From Flaveria trinervia (lineage: Eukaryota > Streptophyta > Magnoliopsida > Asterales > Asteraceae), in NCBI GenBank assembly GCA_025506515.1, contig CM046452.1, positions 43,863,444 through 43,927,443 on the forward strand: 64,000 bases of DNA, read 5' to 3'. Positions within the stretch are counted from its first letter, which is position 1; every line of letters begins with the position of its first letter. The notes beneath the pieces are model-generated. The model saw only the letters and a list, made by a program, of their open reading frames with translations, was not told the DNA's origin and made no database searches. Of the stretch, positions 21,167 to 30,993 are shown one piece after another. The translations under genes and the position numbers were made by a program.

Positions 21167-23105
21167 TTAAAAATTGAAAATGAAAAATAAAATTAAAATA
21201 AAAGTAAATTTACACGACACCTCGGACTGCACATGGTCATCTTCAGGAATGACCTCACTTTTCTTTTTAACATTGTTGACCCCTAACAGATATAGGAAAC
21301 GTGGTTTGTCAAAAGCCTTTGTATAGAGTTCAGCGCGTTGAAAATCTGTGTTTGTTTTTACCACATCGATTAAGTTCTTTTCAAAGCAATCACATATAAA
21401 GTGATATTTAATCCCGATGTGTTTGGTCTTAGGATGTTGGACTGGGTTTTTAGTGACTGCAATAGCAGCAGAGTTATCAACAAAGATAGGAGTAGAAGAG
21501 AATTTCAAACCGTAATCCCGCATTTGCTGTTGAATCCATATGATTTGTGAACAACAACTTGCAGCAGCAACGTATTCAGCTTCACAGGTTGACAATGAAA
21601 CCGAGGTCTGCTTCTTACATTGCCAAGTTACTAATCTTCTCCCAAAGAACTGACACCCTGCTGATGTAGACTTGAAGTTCATCTTGTAGCCTCCGTAGTC
21701 CGAGTCGCTATACGCCGTAAGCTCAAAGTCATCATCATGAGGATACCACAACCCAAGTGTGGGTGTACCCTTCAGATAACGAAAAATCCTTTAGACCCCA
21801 ATAAGATGGTTCACTTTAGGCTTTGCCTAATATCGTGAACATAGACTTGTAGCATACATGATATCAGGTGGTGAGGCAGTGAGATACATAAGAGATCCAA
21901 TCATCCCTCGGTACATAGTGGCATCCACCAGATCACCATTCTCGTCGGGTGCTACATCATGATTTGTAGCAAGAGGAGTAGAAGCATTCTCCATGTCAAA
22001 CCAACTAAGAATATCACCTACATACGTGGTCTGATGTAGGAAGATCCCATTTGGTGTCTGATCCACCTGTAACCCGAGAAAGAACTTCATTTCTCCCATT
22101 GCACTCATCTCAAATTTCTCCTTCATTACTGCTTCAAACTCTTTACATAATTCTTCGTTCTTGGAACCAAAGATTATGTCATCGACATAGATTTGTACCA
22201 GCAGTAAATCTCCATCCTTTTCCTTGATAAACAGTGTACAGTCAATGACTCCCCTACGAAAACCATGTTTCACAAGATGCGTCGAGAGTTTCTCATACCA
22301 GGCCCTTGGAGCTTGATGAAGCTCGTATAGCGCCTTGTCAAGTTTGTAAACTCTGTCCCGATAATATGGATCCTCAAATCCCTCGGGTTGACTGACATAC
22401 ACTATTTCTCGGATCTCACTATACTTTGATCTTCATATACGATGCATATGCAAGGAAGATGCGGATTGCTTCCATCCTTGCCACTGGTGCAAACACTTCA
22501 TTTTAGTCAATACCCTCAACTTGTCGAAAACCCTGAACGACAAGCCGAGCCTTGTTTCTGATGATCACTCCTTGATCATCTTTCTTGCATTTCAAGACCC
22601 ATTTTGTGCCAATGACCTTAGCACCTTTAGGTCTATCCACTAGTGTCCATACACCCAATTTCTTGAACTGAAGAAGTTCTTTTTGCATGGCACTCACCTG
22701 TGCCTCATCATTTAGGGCTTCACTAACATACTTTGGCTCAAACTAAGACACAAAGCAACGATAGGCACCGTCGTGAAGGTATCCTTTTTCCATCATAGAG
22801 GCATAATCAGCTGAGTACAACTAATTTCTGGTCTGAACTCCTGATCTCACATCTCCTATGACATTATCCAAGGGATGATAGACGTTTAGACGTGAGCCGG
22901 GAGTTGTTGGAACGACCACCTCAGAATCAAGATTGTGAACATTTGGTTCTGGATCTGAGGCTATAGGAGTCTGAGGTTCAGAAGGCTCAAAAGCATCACT
23001 GTCAGATGCTTGTGGACTTGTGGTAGTCGGTACCTGTTCATCCTGGTTGTTCAGATCATTTTCCACATTTTCTTTATTAGAGGAAGAGTCACTGACATCA
23101 ATCAA
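21167..23105 (-). pseudogene. pol: copia 2 pol remnant: integrase tail, RT and RNase H
   Basis: Minus strand, from 23105: an acidic Ser/Pro-rich integrase-RT linker (to 22821), then the RT start (22697-22503, GTKWVLKCKKDDQGV). A break follows and then the main RT block (22402-21827) with VYVSQPEGFEDP, KALYELHQAPRAWYE and the intact catalytic box IYVDDIIFGS. RNase H follows (21751 down), with YSDSDYGGYK, STCEAEYVAA and FVDNSAAI. At 22400-22445 the sequence jumps from LAYASYMKIK to a shifted REIVYVSQ. The stretch that normally carries the first catalytic Asp (MDVKSAFLYG in relatives) is missing, so the enzyme is dead even apart from the stops. Confidence 0.88.
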
Positions 23106-23108
23106 CTT

Positions 23109-23208
23109 TTTTTAGTGCTCAAAGGCAACCCATTTAACATCTAAAACTTCTATTATATGCTAGTAAAACATTTTTAGTGCTCAAAGGCAACCCATTTAAC
23201 ATCTAAAA
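23109..23208. repeat. 38-bp direct repeat at the truncation edge of copia 2
   Basis: TTTTTAGTGCTCAAAGGCAA and the bases after it occur at 23109-23146 and again, identically over 38 bp, at 23171-23208, separated by 24 bp. It abuts the point where copia 2 coding sequence ends. Confidence 0.85.
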
Positions 23209-23219
23209 AGCAAAAATCA

Positions 23220-23431
23220 AATTTTTTTGCCTAATTGTAATCGGGTTGGACATAACCGAGCTCATACCCGCGGGTTTGAATCGAAATTGACCCATAACCA
23301 TTTATAAAAGGAAAGCCGAACCGTGGACCCCAAATGCTAACCCATACATGGGTTGGTCTTAGTTTTCACGGGTCGGTTCGTGGGTCTTAACGGGTCGACC
23401 CGCGAAGTGAACACCCCTAATAAGAGTATGC
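23220..23431. mobile_element. fragment of a non-autonomous hAT-like element (right end)
   Basis: A stretch rich in ACCCG/CGGGT words (CCCGCGGGTTTGAA, ACGGGTCGACCCGCG) ends GTGAACACCCCTAA, the inverted form of the TTAGGGGTGTTC end common in plant hAT MITEs. No matching left end was found, so it is probably truncated. Confidence 0.5.
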
Positions 23432-24388
23432 TAAGTTCTAATTATAGTAGTCGGGTGTGATTAACTACCTACCTTAGTTTTATGTCCTAATCATTCCTTA
23501 TTATTAATCACATCAGTATCTAAAATCTACTATGTACATAATTGCACATAGCACACGTATACTTCTTATTGGTATTTAAAATACCTTTAGTTGCTCGTAT
23601 GCAGCTGCTCGGGCTTGCATCCTCTACCTTTCTCTCATTCTTAGTATAAGTTGAGGTTTTGAAATTTATTATTTCAAATCTCTTAAACTTTAGCTCTTAT
23701 ACCAACTTGTAAGGTCCCGCTTTTGTGAGTTCTTACAGTTCGTCTATTATAGCATGAAAGATTACATATTTCATCGTTAAACTTAAAGTATTAAAATATT
23801 ACCAAAACTTATTTGTAAGCAAGGAATTATTTTAAACAAAGGACACCATACCTATCATTTAAAAATAAAATTTGATCATTATAACAAAGATGCCACTAAG
23901 TTCTACTTTTTTACATAAGAAAATAAGTTTTTATCTCTATTAATAAACACATAATAACCATACATTCAAGTCCACTTGATTTTCATATCATTAGTTATAA
24001 TTTTCATTAATTTTCTTTCACTCTTTCATTATCTTTTTGCTTGTCGTAACATTGTGTTTGCACAAATCAAGAGGCCAAACATTTGACTGATAACAATGTC
24101 CAACCCTATCAATAAATAGTCTTAGCTAGTTAAGCATCTAACAGTTGATCTGTGCATTTCAGTTAGTCGGTATGTGCTTAAGGGTCCTCCATTCAATTTG
24201 ACCAACAATTCTAATGGCTAAATAGCCGGCACGTAAGTGAGGTACATTCCAGTCCGTGGCTTGTAAGATTAGATTGGGGACCTTAAACGCGTCAAACCAA
24301 AACCACTAAAAAAATTAAGATTTAAGAAATGAGATACTAAAAAATGTAATGGAATAATAATAATAACAATTATTATTAATGTACTCTT
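23432..24388. other. AT-rich intergenic DNA
   Basis: No coding region, RNA gene or clear transposon was seen. It probably includes the distal promoter of the neuroguidin-like gene. Confidence 0.6.
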
Positions 24389-24411
24389 TTGTTTGTGACG
24401 GCCTTCCTCTT

Positions 24412-24422
24412 AAACCCTAAAC
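24412..24422 (+). promoter_or_regulatory. telo-box near the neuroguidin-like gene start
   Basis: AAACCCTAAAC lies about 740 bp before the ATG in the probable first (non-coding) exon, and an inverted copy (TTTAGGGTTTA) lies at about 24588-24598 in the leader intron. Telo-boxes are typical of plant ribosome-biogenesis and translation genes, which fits the encoded protein. Confidence 0.55.
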
Positions 24423-24516
24423 GTGCCAAACCAAAACCACAGGCGTCAATCTCTGCTTCTTACGTACTTGAAAACGGCTCCGATCTACTCTATCAATTTG
24501 AAACAATAGCTCTAAG

Positions 24517-25135
24517 GTTAGCTAATCGTTTTGAACTTCTTATAACGAAAACATGTAGATTGTATCGAATCAAATTATCATTCAATTTTAGGGTTTATCG
24601 ATGTTGATTATTTTTGTCAATTGGATTTTCTAGATGGTTGGCTGTTGTGTTCTCTATGATCTGTGCTTAATCTGGTTGATCGATTGTGTTTGTTAGTTGT
24701 TCCAACACATTTCAGCTCATCAATTCACGGCTTTATGCGACTTGAGTCCTCAATTTACCACAGAAGTAAACTAGTTTGACATTAACAATGTTATTAGTCT
24801 TTTTAGTTGTTTGACAACTAATATTGGATGCTTTATAGATGTTGGAATTGGCTATTTATTAGGTATTTGTGTGACTGAATGACGTGTTTAGAATGAAAAT
24901 TTGTTTTTTCGCTCTCGTTTTGAAAAAAAAAAGAAGAAAAACCATACTGGGAGAATTCTTTTGCTAAATCAATGCATTATTAGTTGAAATTATGAATATT
25001 TGTTGCTATCAGACCCCAGCATTTGAGCGTTTTCTAGCTGTTACTGAGTTTGATGTGTTATCTTCCCCTTTTTGATATGAATAGAGATAGTCTGATGTAA
25101 GACTGAAAGTTTAACAACTTTCGTAAAATTTGCAG
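24517..25135 (+). other. candidate 5'-UTR intron of the neuroguidin-like gene
   Basis: Donor CTCTAAG|GTTAGC at 24516/24517 and acceptor AATTTGCAG ending at 25135, 15 bases before the ATG. Predicted from splice-site sequence alone. Confidence 0.45.
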
Positions 25136-25150
25136 CTTTGGAACTTTTAA

Positions 25151-27499
25151 ATGGCTGAAGAGGGGATGGAAGAGACAAAGTTGTCTTCTTATAATTTCAA
25201 AATTGAAAGGTGTGTTTTATGGAATATAGTTACTTCCAGTTATATATGTTTCTATGGTTTTTTGTAGGCATCATATATATCATGCAATTATCCATGCAGG
25301 AGACAGATATAAGTCTTACTTTTTGTCTTATGTTTATCATCTATATGATGAAGAAACTAATTTGAAGTGTCTTGCTTTTAGAGAAGCTCCTCAACTAGTT
25401 ACAGTATTAAAAGACATAAAAGGCGGGCTTGATGATCTGAGAGCTAAAGTTCAACTCTTAACTTCTAAGGTTTGGAACTCAAAAGTTTCTGATTTAAACA
25501 CCTGTGTTTTACTTTGTTGCATGCTGAAACAAGGAAACTGTATTTGTGAAGCTGGAATAAATTATAATCAAGTACAACTACAAGATAAAACAAGCAAATA
25601 AAAATTTTAGCATCGTTCTGTCCAATTTTCTTCAATTTGTGTGATGGAACAACTATTTTTTGTTATTTTGCAAGTTTTAACCCTACATGACATTATGATC
25701 AGGTAAAGTCAGGTGTTTATCCAACATCAGATGGGATCAGCTATCTTGAGGCCAAACATTTGCTTCTGTTGAATTACTGTCAGTCACTTGTATATTACTT
25801 GCTTCGCAAAGCAAAAGGACTTTCAATTCAGGGGCATCCTCTTGTTCACAGCCTTTTAGAGACAAGATTGTTTTTGGAGAAGGTCGTTCTTGTTCACTCC
25901 CTCCTTGTGTTTCCTGTTTTCTGTTTATACCGTATCTATAACAATTAATCATCTAAAACTTTTGAAACTGCATCCGCTGTATATATGCTTAACAGTTAAT
26001 TATTATCTGCAGATACGCCCCATTGATAAGAAGTTGCAATACCAAATCCAGAAACTAACTAGGCTAAGTGAGAATTCAGTTGACGGTGTGGGTTCAGATG
26101 ACAAGAAGCCCCATGAGCAAGATGATTCTTTGAAGCTTCGTCCAAACCCAGATATGCTTATTGCCAAATTTGCTCCAGATGTGAGTTCTTCTATTTAAAT
26201 GGGGTCGATAATGGGTCAAAACAAAGACATTCTTGTGAACAAAGTTGGGTAACCAGTCAAAACAGGTTTGGGTAAAACGAGTCATTTTTTGTAGTGGTTG
26301 TAACAGGTGGGTCAGCTTGGTTTGACACGAGACACTTTTTGTTCATTTTTACAATAAATAGGGTCAAATATCATTGCAACAGCTGTATTATTACCAAACT
26401 AATCTACTTATTTGAGAAAAACTTTAGGAGGTTTTATGTATTAAATGACACAATGGGTGACTTTTAACTAGTTTGACTCTTTTTCCTTTAATCTGATTTT
26501 TATTTAACCCATTTGACTCATTACATAACCCATTTACTCTTTGCTATAAAAGGGAACACATGTTAAGGAATTAAGGGTCATTTTATTTCAATAAGGATAG
26601 CATGCTTGGTGGTCGTTTGCATAACATTATGGTTTCTTGCAATTTGTGTATATAGGTTGATAGCATTGTAAGACTATTTATCATGCTTATGTGATTCAAA
26701 TTATAGGATAATGATGGTAAGTATCGACCCCCAAAGATTGCACCAGCATCAATGGATGAAAGTAAGACCTCAAAACAGGAGAGAAATGTGTCAAGAAAAG
26801 AGAAGCAAGCGTTCAGGCAAGCTCTGCAGAGCGAATATGCAAGAGATTTAATGAATGATCTCGAGGGAAGGCCTGAGGAGGTTAGGTTTCTCTTATTTCT
26901 TTTTTTGGTTCCCTGTTTTTCTTTAATTTAATTTTACATCTGATTTGATCTTATGAAATAGGTGAGGGAGGTTATTGGAACTGAAGATAGAGATGTGCGC
27001 AAATATATAGAAAAAATGGAAGATCGCGCAAGGAGAGAAGAGGATCTCTTCACCCGTGCTCCTCTTACAAGCATGGAAAAGAAGCAGCTGAAACATATGC
27101 GCAAATCAAGAAACGGGTCAGTCGTTTTAAAATAGTCTCTTATGTGACTTTCTTTCTATAAAACGTCGTAAATTCTAAAAGTAATTTTTCGATGCAGGCT
27201 TCTTGGTCTGGCAGATAGTTTCTATGATGATATCAAAGCATTGCCTCTAGAGGATGGTGTTGGCGGGCAAACATCATCTTTTATGGATTCAGATGGCGGC
27301 GAAAGGAAGTTTAAAAGACACAAGGTATGCTAAGTTTTTAATTTCACTATTGCATTGTTGTTTTATATGTTTTTTGTGTAGTTGCATTAGTAGTTACTTT
27401 CGGTTAGCAGACATTTTCATATGTTCCGTTGTATTGTACTTACATACATCCTTATGTTTCACTTTTGGTGTTTTAATCTGATAACAGAGAAGGCATTAG
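25151..27499 (+). CDS. neuroguidin/LCP5-like Sas10/Utp3/C1D family protein (8 exons, 320 aa)
   Basis: Coding exons are 25151-25209, 25382-25469, 25703-25882, 26013-26180, 26707-26880, 26962-27116, 27198-27324 and 27488-27499. All introns are GT-AG and phases agree, giving 960 coding nt and 320 aa. An in-frame TAA directly precedes the ATG, fixing the start. The N-terminal Sas10/Utp3/C1D domain (about residues 15-115) has EAPQLVTVLKDIKGGLDDLR, SDGISYLEAKHLLLLNYCQS and LVYYLLRKAKG. The C-terminal half is charged, with RKEKQAFRQALQSEYARDL, a hallmark of the neuroguidin/Lcp5 branch, and a basic tail FKRHKRRH. Family members act in the nucleolar small-subunit processome (U3 snoRNP, 18S rRNA maturation). 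Length is close to animal neuroguidin. The reading frame is intact. A longer frame through intron 1 (25254-25381) does not fit the family. Confidence 0.93.
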
Positions 27500-29060
27500 A
27501 GAGGCTGTTTGGCTAAGACATGAAATGATTAAATTTTGAGAAGAAAAGTGAACTTGTTCATTACAGGTGAGACTTGTTGCCTTCTTGATATTAGTAGATT
27601 TTCTTATGCAGGTAATTTGTGATTAGATTATTCTATAATACTATAATTACTAGACATCAATCATTTGATTATTAATATACGTCTGGGTACTTCTCTGTCT
27701 ATGTTACGGATGTCTTACTACAATTTTGGTTTCCTTGTCAAAGTGTATTGATCAACGTCTTCTCTAATTTTTTAAATTCAAATAACAAAACAATATAAAA
27801 TTATATAGTGTTGTCATGTTACTAGGTTAGGAAACTCCTGTATTACACGAGTTAAATAAAAATAACAATTTAAGAGTTAGTAATGAAGATTTAAACAAAA
27901 TGAGTTATAAGTTTTGGAGATAAGTAACAAAGCAATAATGTTGAAAAAGAAAAGCCAAAAAAAATAGAGCTAACATTATGACATATGGTAAAATGAAATA
28001 AGTGGAAGTAACAAATCTTTGAGGCTAGATTGCTAGAATTGTAACATGTAACGGAATAAGTTATCTATTAGAAATGTATAGTTGATGTTTTTATCTTTAA
28101 CTTAACATCTAACAATTTAGTAATTTTGCAACGTTCTCAACTTTCATTATAGAAGCATGGTTTAATTACATACTAGTAACTAGTAATGATTCTTTTGAGG
28201 CTTTTTATTATCTGTTCCTTTTCACCATGGTGTATCCCCCGTTTATTTTATTTTGTTATTTTTAAAGTAGTGTTTTTATAAAGTACTATCTTTATATATA
28301 AAACTTGCATTTTTATACATAAATTTGATCTAATGATGGTTATACTCGTGCTGTGCTCATTTCTTTAATAAATATTTTTGTAAAAAGTTATTAGAAAAAT
28401 CAATATAGAATGAAATAATAACTATTGTATTGAACAATAAAATTTAACAACATACATGAGAGTGAGGCTTGAAGGACTCTTATTGGTGGCATATTTCTAC
28501 ACGAGACGTTCTGAAAATTTAAACACAAGAAGTTAGATACCAAAAAACCTTAAGGTGGATAGAAAATCCATACAAAGATATTCAATCTGTTGACACACTA
28601 CTGATGCATATCGTGTTCCCAATAAGGATTGGCGGAGCGATGTCGAGGTGGGCTCGGTGCCCACTACCCGGGCATGAACACCGCCCCACCACCTTAGAGT
28701 TATGTGTGTATATACATCAACATTCATACCCAATAAGTTCCATCCATAATAAAACTACTGATAAGGTTTGAGGAGGATGAGATGTAAACACACCATACAT
28801 ACATCCCAAGTTATAGAAATATTGTTTTGAATGAGAGACTCATTTTCTAATAACCTACACGCAAACGTACTACAATATATAGGCTGTTAGCGTGATAGTG
28901 ACTTATATGAACTTAGGTAATCATTGTAGGCTATCCGAAAATTTAAAAAGACACGTCGGAAGATATGATAAGATAGTTATGATAAATATAAGTAACACAC
29001 CATATAGGCACAATGACAAATAACTTGTAAATGTAAGTGTACAAAATCTAATCTTCTAGT
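27500..29060. other. AT-rich intergenic DNA with the 3' UTR of the neuroguidin-like gene
   Basis: The first few hundred bases are probably 3' UTR. The rest is AT-rich with no gene. One short GC-rich island (28620-28690, GGCGGAGC, CTACCCGGGC) stands out and may be a transposon scrap; no ends were found. Confidence 0.6.
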
Positions 29061-29296
29061 TCTAGAATGCATATACATTCCATCCACCTAATAGTCCTTA
29101 ACCCTAATTCTACGTCTTCACAATCTTCTATCCTTGATCATGTCCTCTATAAAGTGCAGATCTCTCATGTCGTGCCAAATCAACTCGTCCCACGTGAGTT
29201 TAGGTCTACCTCTACTTCTCTTTCCGTCCATAGATATTTGTCTTCTCCTAACATGTTAAAACCATCTCAATCTATCCTCTTCTATCTTATCTAGTC

Positions 29297-29565
29297 TAGG
29301 GGTGTAAATAAGCTGAGTCGAGCTCACTTAGGCTTCAGCTTCGTTCGTTTTGGATTTAAAAAACTTGAGCTCGAGCTCAGCTCGTTTGTAGTTTTATTTC
29401 TAATGCTTGAGCTCGGCTTGTCATAAATTTTTCAAGCTCGACTCGTTTATCGTTAAAATAATCAAATTTTATATTTTTATAATAACTTTATATTTACTTA
29501 TAATCATACTCTCTATATATAACACAATATGTATTGTTGTATATTTGTATCATAATGATATATTT

Positions 29566-29659
<94 letters not shown>

Positions 29660-29678
29660 ATATATATAATATATATAT

Positions 29679-29711
<33 letters not shown>

Positions 29712-29929
29712 TTAATATGTAAATAAAATCATATAACACAAAAAACTCGTTTAGGCTCGCGATCTAGCTTGAGCTCGATATATGAAACTTGAGCTTGAGT
29801 TCATTTAGTAAACAAGTCATAATGTTAGCTTGAGCTGGAATCAAGCTCTTTTAAGCTAGGTTCGATTCGAGCTTTGTCTGAGCGGACCCCGAGTAGCTTG
29901 CAAATGGTCTTGACTCATTTACACATCTA
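29297..29929. mobile_element. hAT-type MITE 1 inserted in the LINE relic
   Basis: The left end is TAGGGGTGTAAATAAG and the right end ATTTACACATCTA, imperfect inverted repeats of hAT type. The flanks TTATCTAG (29287-29294) and TTATCTAC (29930-29937) match 7 of 8, consistent with an 8-bp target duplication, although two extra bases (tc) sit between the left copy and the element. The subterminal regions are full of GAGCTCGAGCTCG-like words; the centre is a long (TA)n run. Confidence 0.75.
29564..29711. repeat. (TA)n microsatellite in MITE 1
   Basis: About 150 bp of nearly pure TA dinucleotide with a few AATA interruptions. The Ile-Tyr reading frames on both strands here are not genes. Confidence 0.95.
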
Positions 29930-29931
29930 TT

Positions 29932-30031
29932 ATCTACTATAGTAGCCACCCTTATCATCTACTATAGTAGCCACCCCTATCATCTACTATAGTAGCCACC
30001 CCTATCATCTACTATAGTAGCCACCCCTATC
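29932..30031. repeat. 25-bp tandem repeat, four copies, derived from LINE codons
   Basis: Units read ATCTACTATAGTAGCC then ACCCCTATC, repeated four times with one base difference. On the minus strand each unit encodes part of the LINE RT segment IGVATIVDD, so the array is a local expansion of coding sequence. It contains the palindrome CTACTATAGTAG. Confidence 0.9.
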
Positions 30032-30082
30032 TTTCTCGAGAATCCTCACTTCTTATCCAGTCCAGTCTACTGTGCTCACATG

Positions 30083-30367
30083 TAGGGGTGTAAACGAACG
30101 GAGCCAAACCGGAGCTCACTTATGCTCGAGCTCGCCTCGTTATAACTTTATAAAGCTCGAGCTTGAGTTGGAGCTCGGCTCGTTTGTAGTTATATTTCTG
30201 AAGCTCAAGCTCGAGCTCGTCAGAAATTATTCAAACTAGAGAGCTCAACTCATTTATCATTAATATTTTAATTTTTATAGTTATATTATATTTATTTATA
30301 ATCATACTTATCATATATATAATATATAATATTTAATTATTTCTATCATATTTTTATATATAATTAA

Positions 30368-30398
<31 letters not shown>

Positions 30399-30540
30399 TG
30401 ATATCTACAAAATATGATAAATATATATATATATATATATATAATATATATATATATATATAAACAAAAGCTCGTTTGGGCTCGCAAGCCAGTTCGAGCT
30501 CGATATCTGAAGCTTGGACTCGAGTCTCTTATTTAGGCTT
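30083..30540. mobile_element. hAT-type MITE 2, related to MITE 1
   Basis: The left end TAGGGGTGTAAACGAACG is followed by GAGCTCGAGCTCG-like words, a central (TA)n run (about 30371-30461) and again CTCGTTTGGGCTCGC and GAGCTCGATATCTGAAGC, the same layout as MITE 1. The right terminus and target duplication could not be located, so the end is approximate. Confidence 0.6.
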
Positions 30541-30993
30541 TGTTCACAGTTCGCATCTAACACAATATCATTCGAAAAAGCAGTTGTTATGAGTTGCATT
30601 TTGGTCCTTAAGGGATTGTTATGAATTTTTTTATCGATGGGTCTATGTTACAACACGAGGAAGAGGGAGTTGAAAGATGGTGAGCAAACAAAAGATGCGA
30701 TCGTTCTTGACCAAAACTGATCAACAAAATTTTAAAAAATAAAGGATCCATTACAGGTTTAATTTTAACTCAGCAACAGTAGCGATCCATCTCGTCACTA
30801 ACGGCAAGTAACGAGAGATGCAAGGATTTAGCAGTCATTTTGTCATCGTCAACAGTACAAAGAAAAATTTGCCAGATGCCATCCTATCATATTATTTAAA
30901 AAGACAAAAATGATCAAGTCTATATCCGTTTATGTTTCATCAACATCCACCTGTTGACCTTCAGCTACCCTTGTATTACTTTGAAGATAACAC

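Larger units (their letters stand above)
11156..23108 (-). mobile_element. SIRE-like Ty1/copia element 2, 5'-truncated, carrying a nested hAT
   Basis: From 5' to 3' on the minus strand it holds: a late integrase linker and RT/RNase H (23105-21240), a non-coding spacer with an internal promoter (21160-18670), the additional ORF (18665-12009), a polypurine tract (11901-11889) and the 3' LTR (11888-11156). Gag, protease, the integrase core and the 5' LTR are absent: the element stops at about 23108 at a 38-bp direct repeat. It is inserted in the additional ORF of an older element, and was itself hit by a hAT at 14451-17878. The left flank gacca (11151-11155) would be half of its target duplication. 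Confidence 0.8.
29067..30080 (-). mobile_element. LINE reverse-transcriptase 3' relic, split by a hAT MITE
   Basis: On the minus strand the pieces match the C-terminal end of plant LINE RT proteins. An upstream piece (30080-29930) contains KIGVATIVDD. The downstream piece (29294-29067) contains IEEDRLRWF, HVRRRQ and SRGRPKLTWDELIWHDM, then RDLHFIEDMIKDR. A 633-bp MITE (29297-29929) separates them. Within the upstream piece, the codons for IGVATIVDD have been tandemly multiplied. Stops and frameshifts are present; this is a dead fragment of a few hundred bases. Confidence 0.7.

Noticed and set aside
25254..25381. Reading frame joining the neuroguidin-like exon 2 upstream through intron 1
   Set aside because: The segment has no family similarity, and the TTTTAG acceptor at 25381 gives KIER-EAPQL, which matches the family.
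28533..28733. 66-codon minus-strand ORF with a short GC-rich island
   Set aside because: No domain, no splice context and no matching neighbour; most likely a transposon scrap.
29407..29739. Ile-Tyr repeat reading frames on both strands
   Set aside because: Translation of a (TA)n tract inside a MITE.
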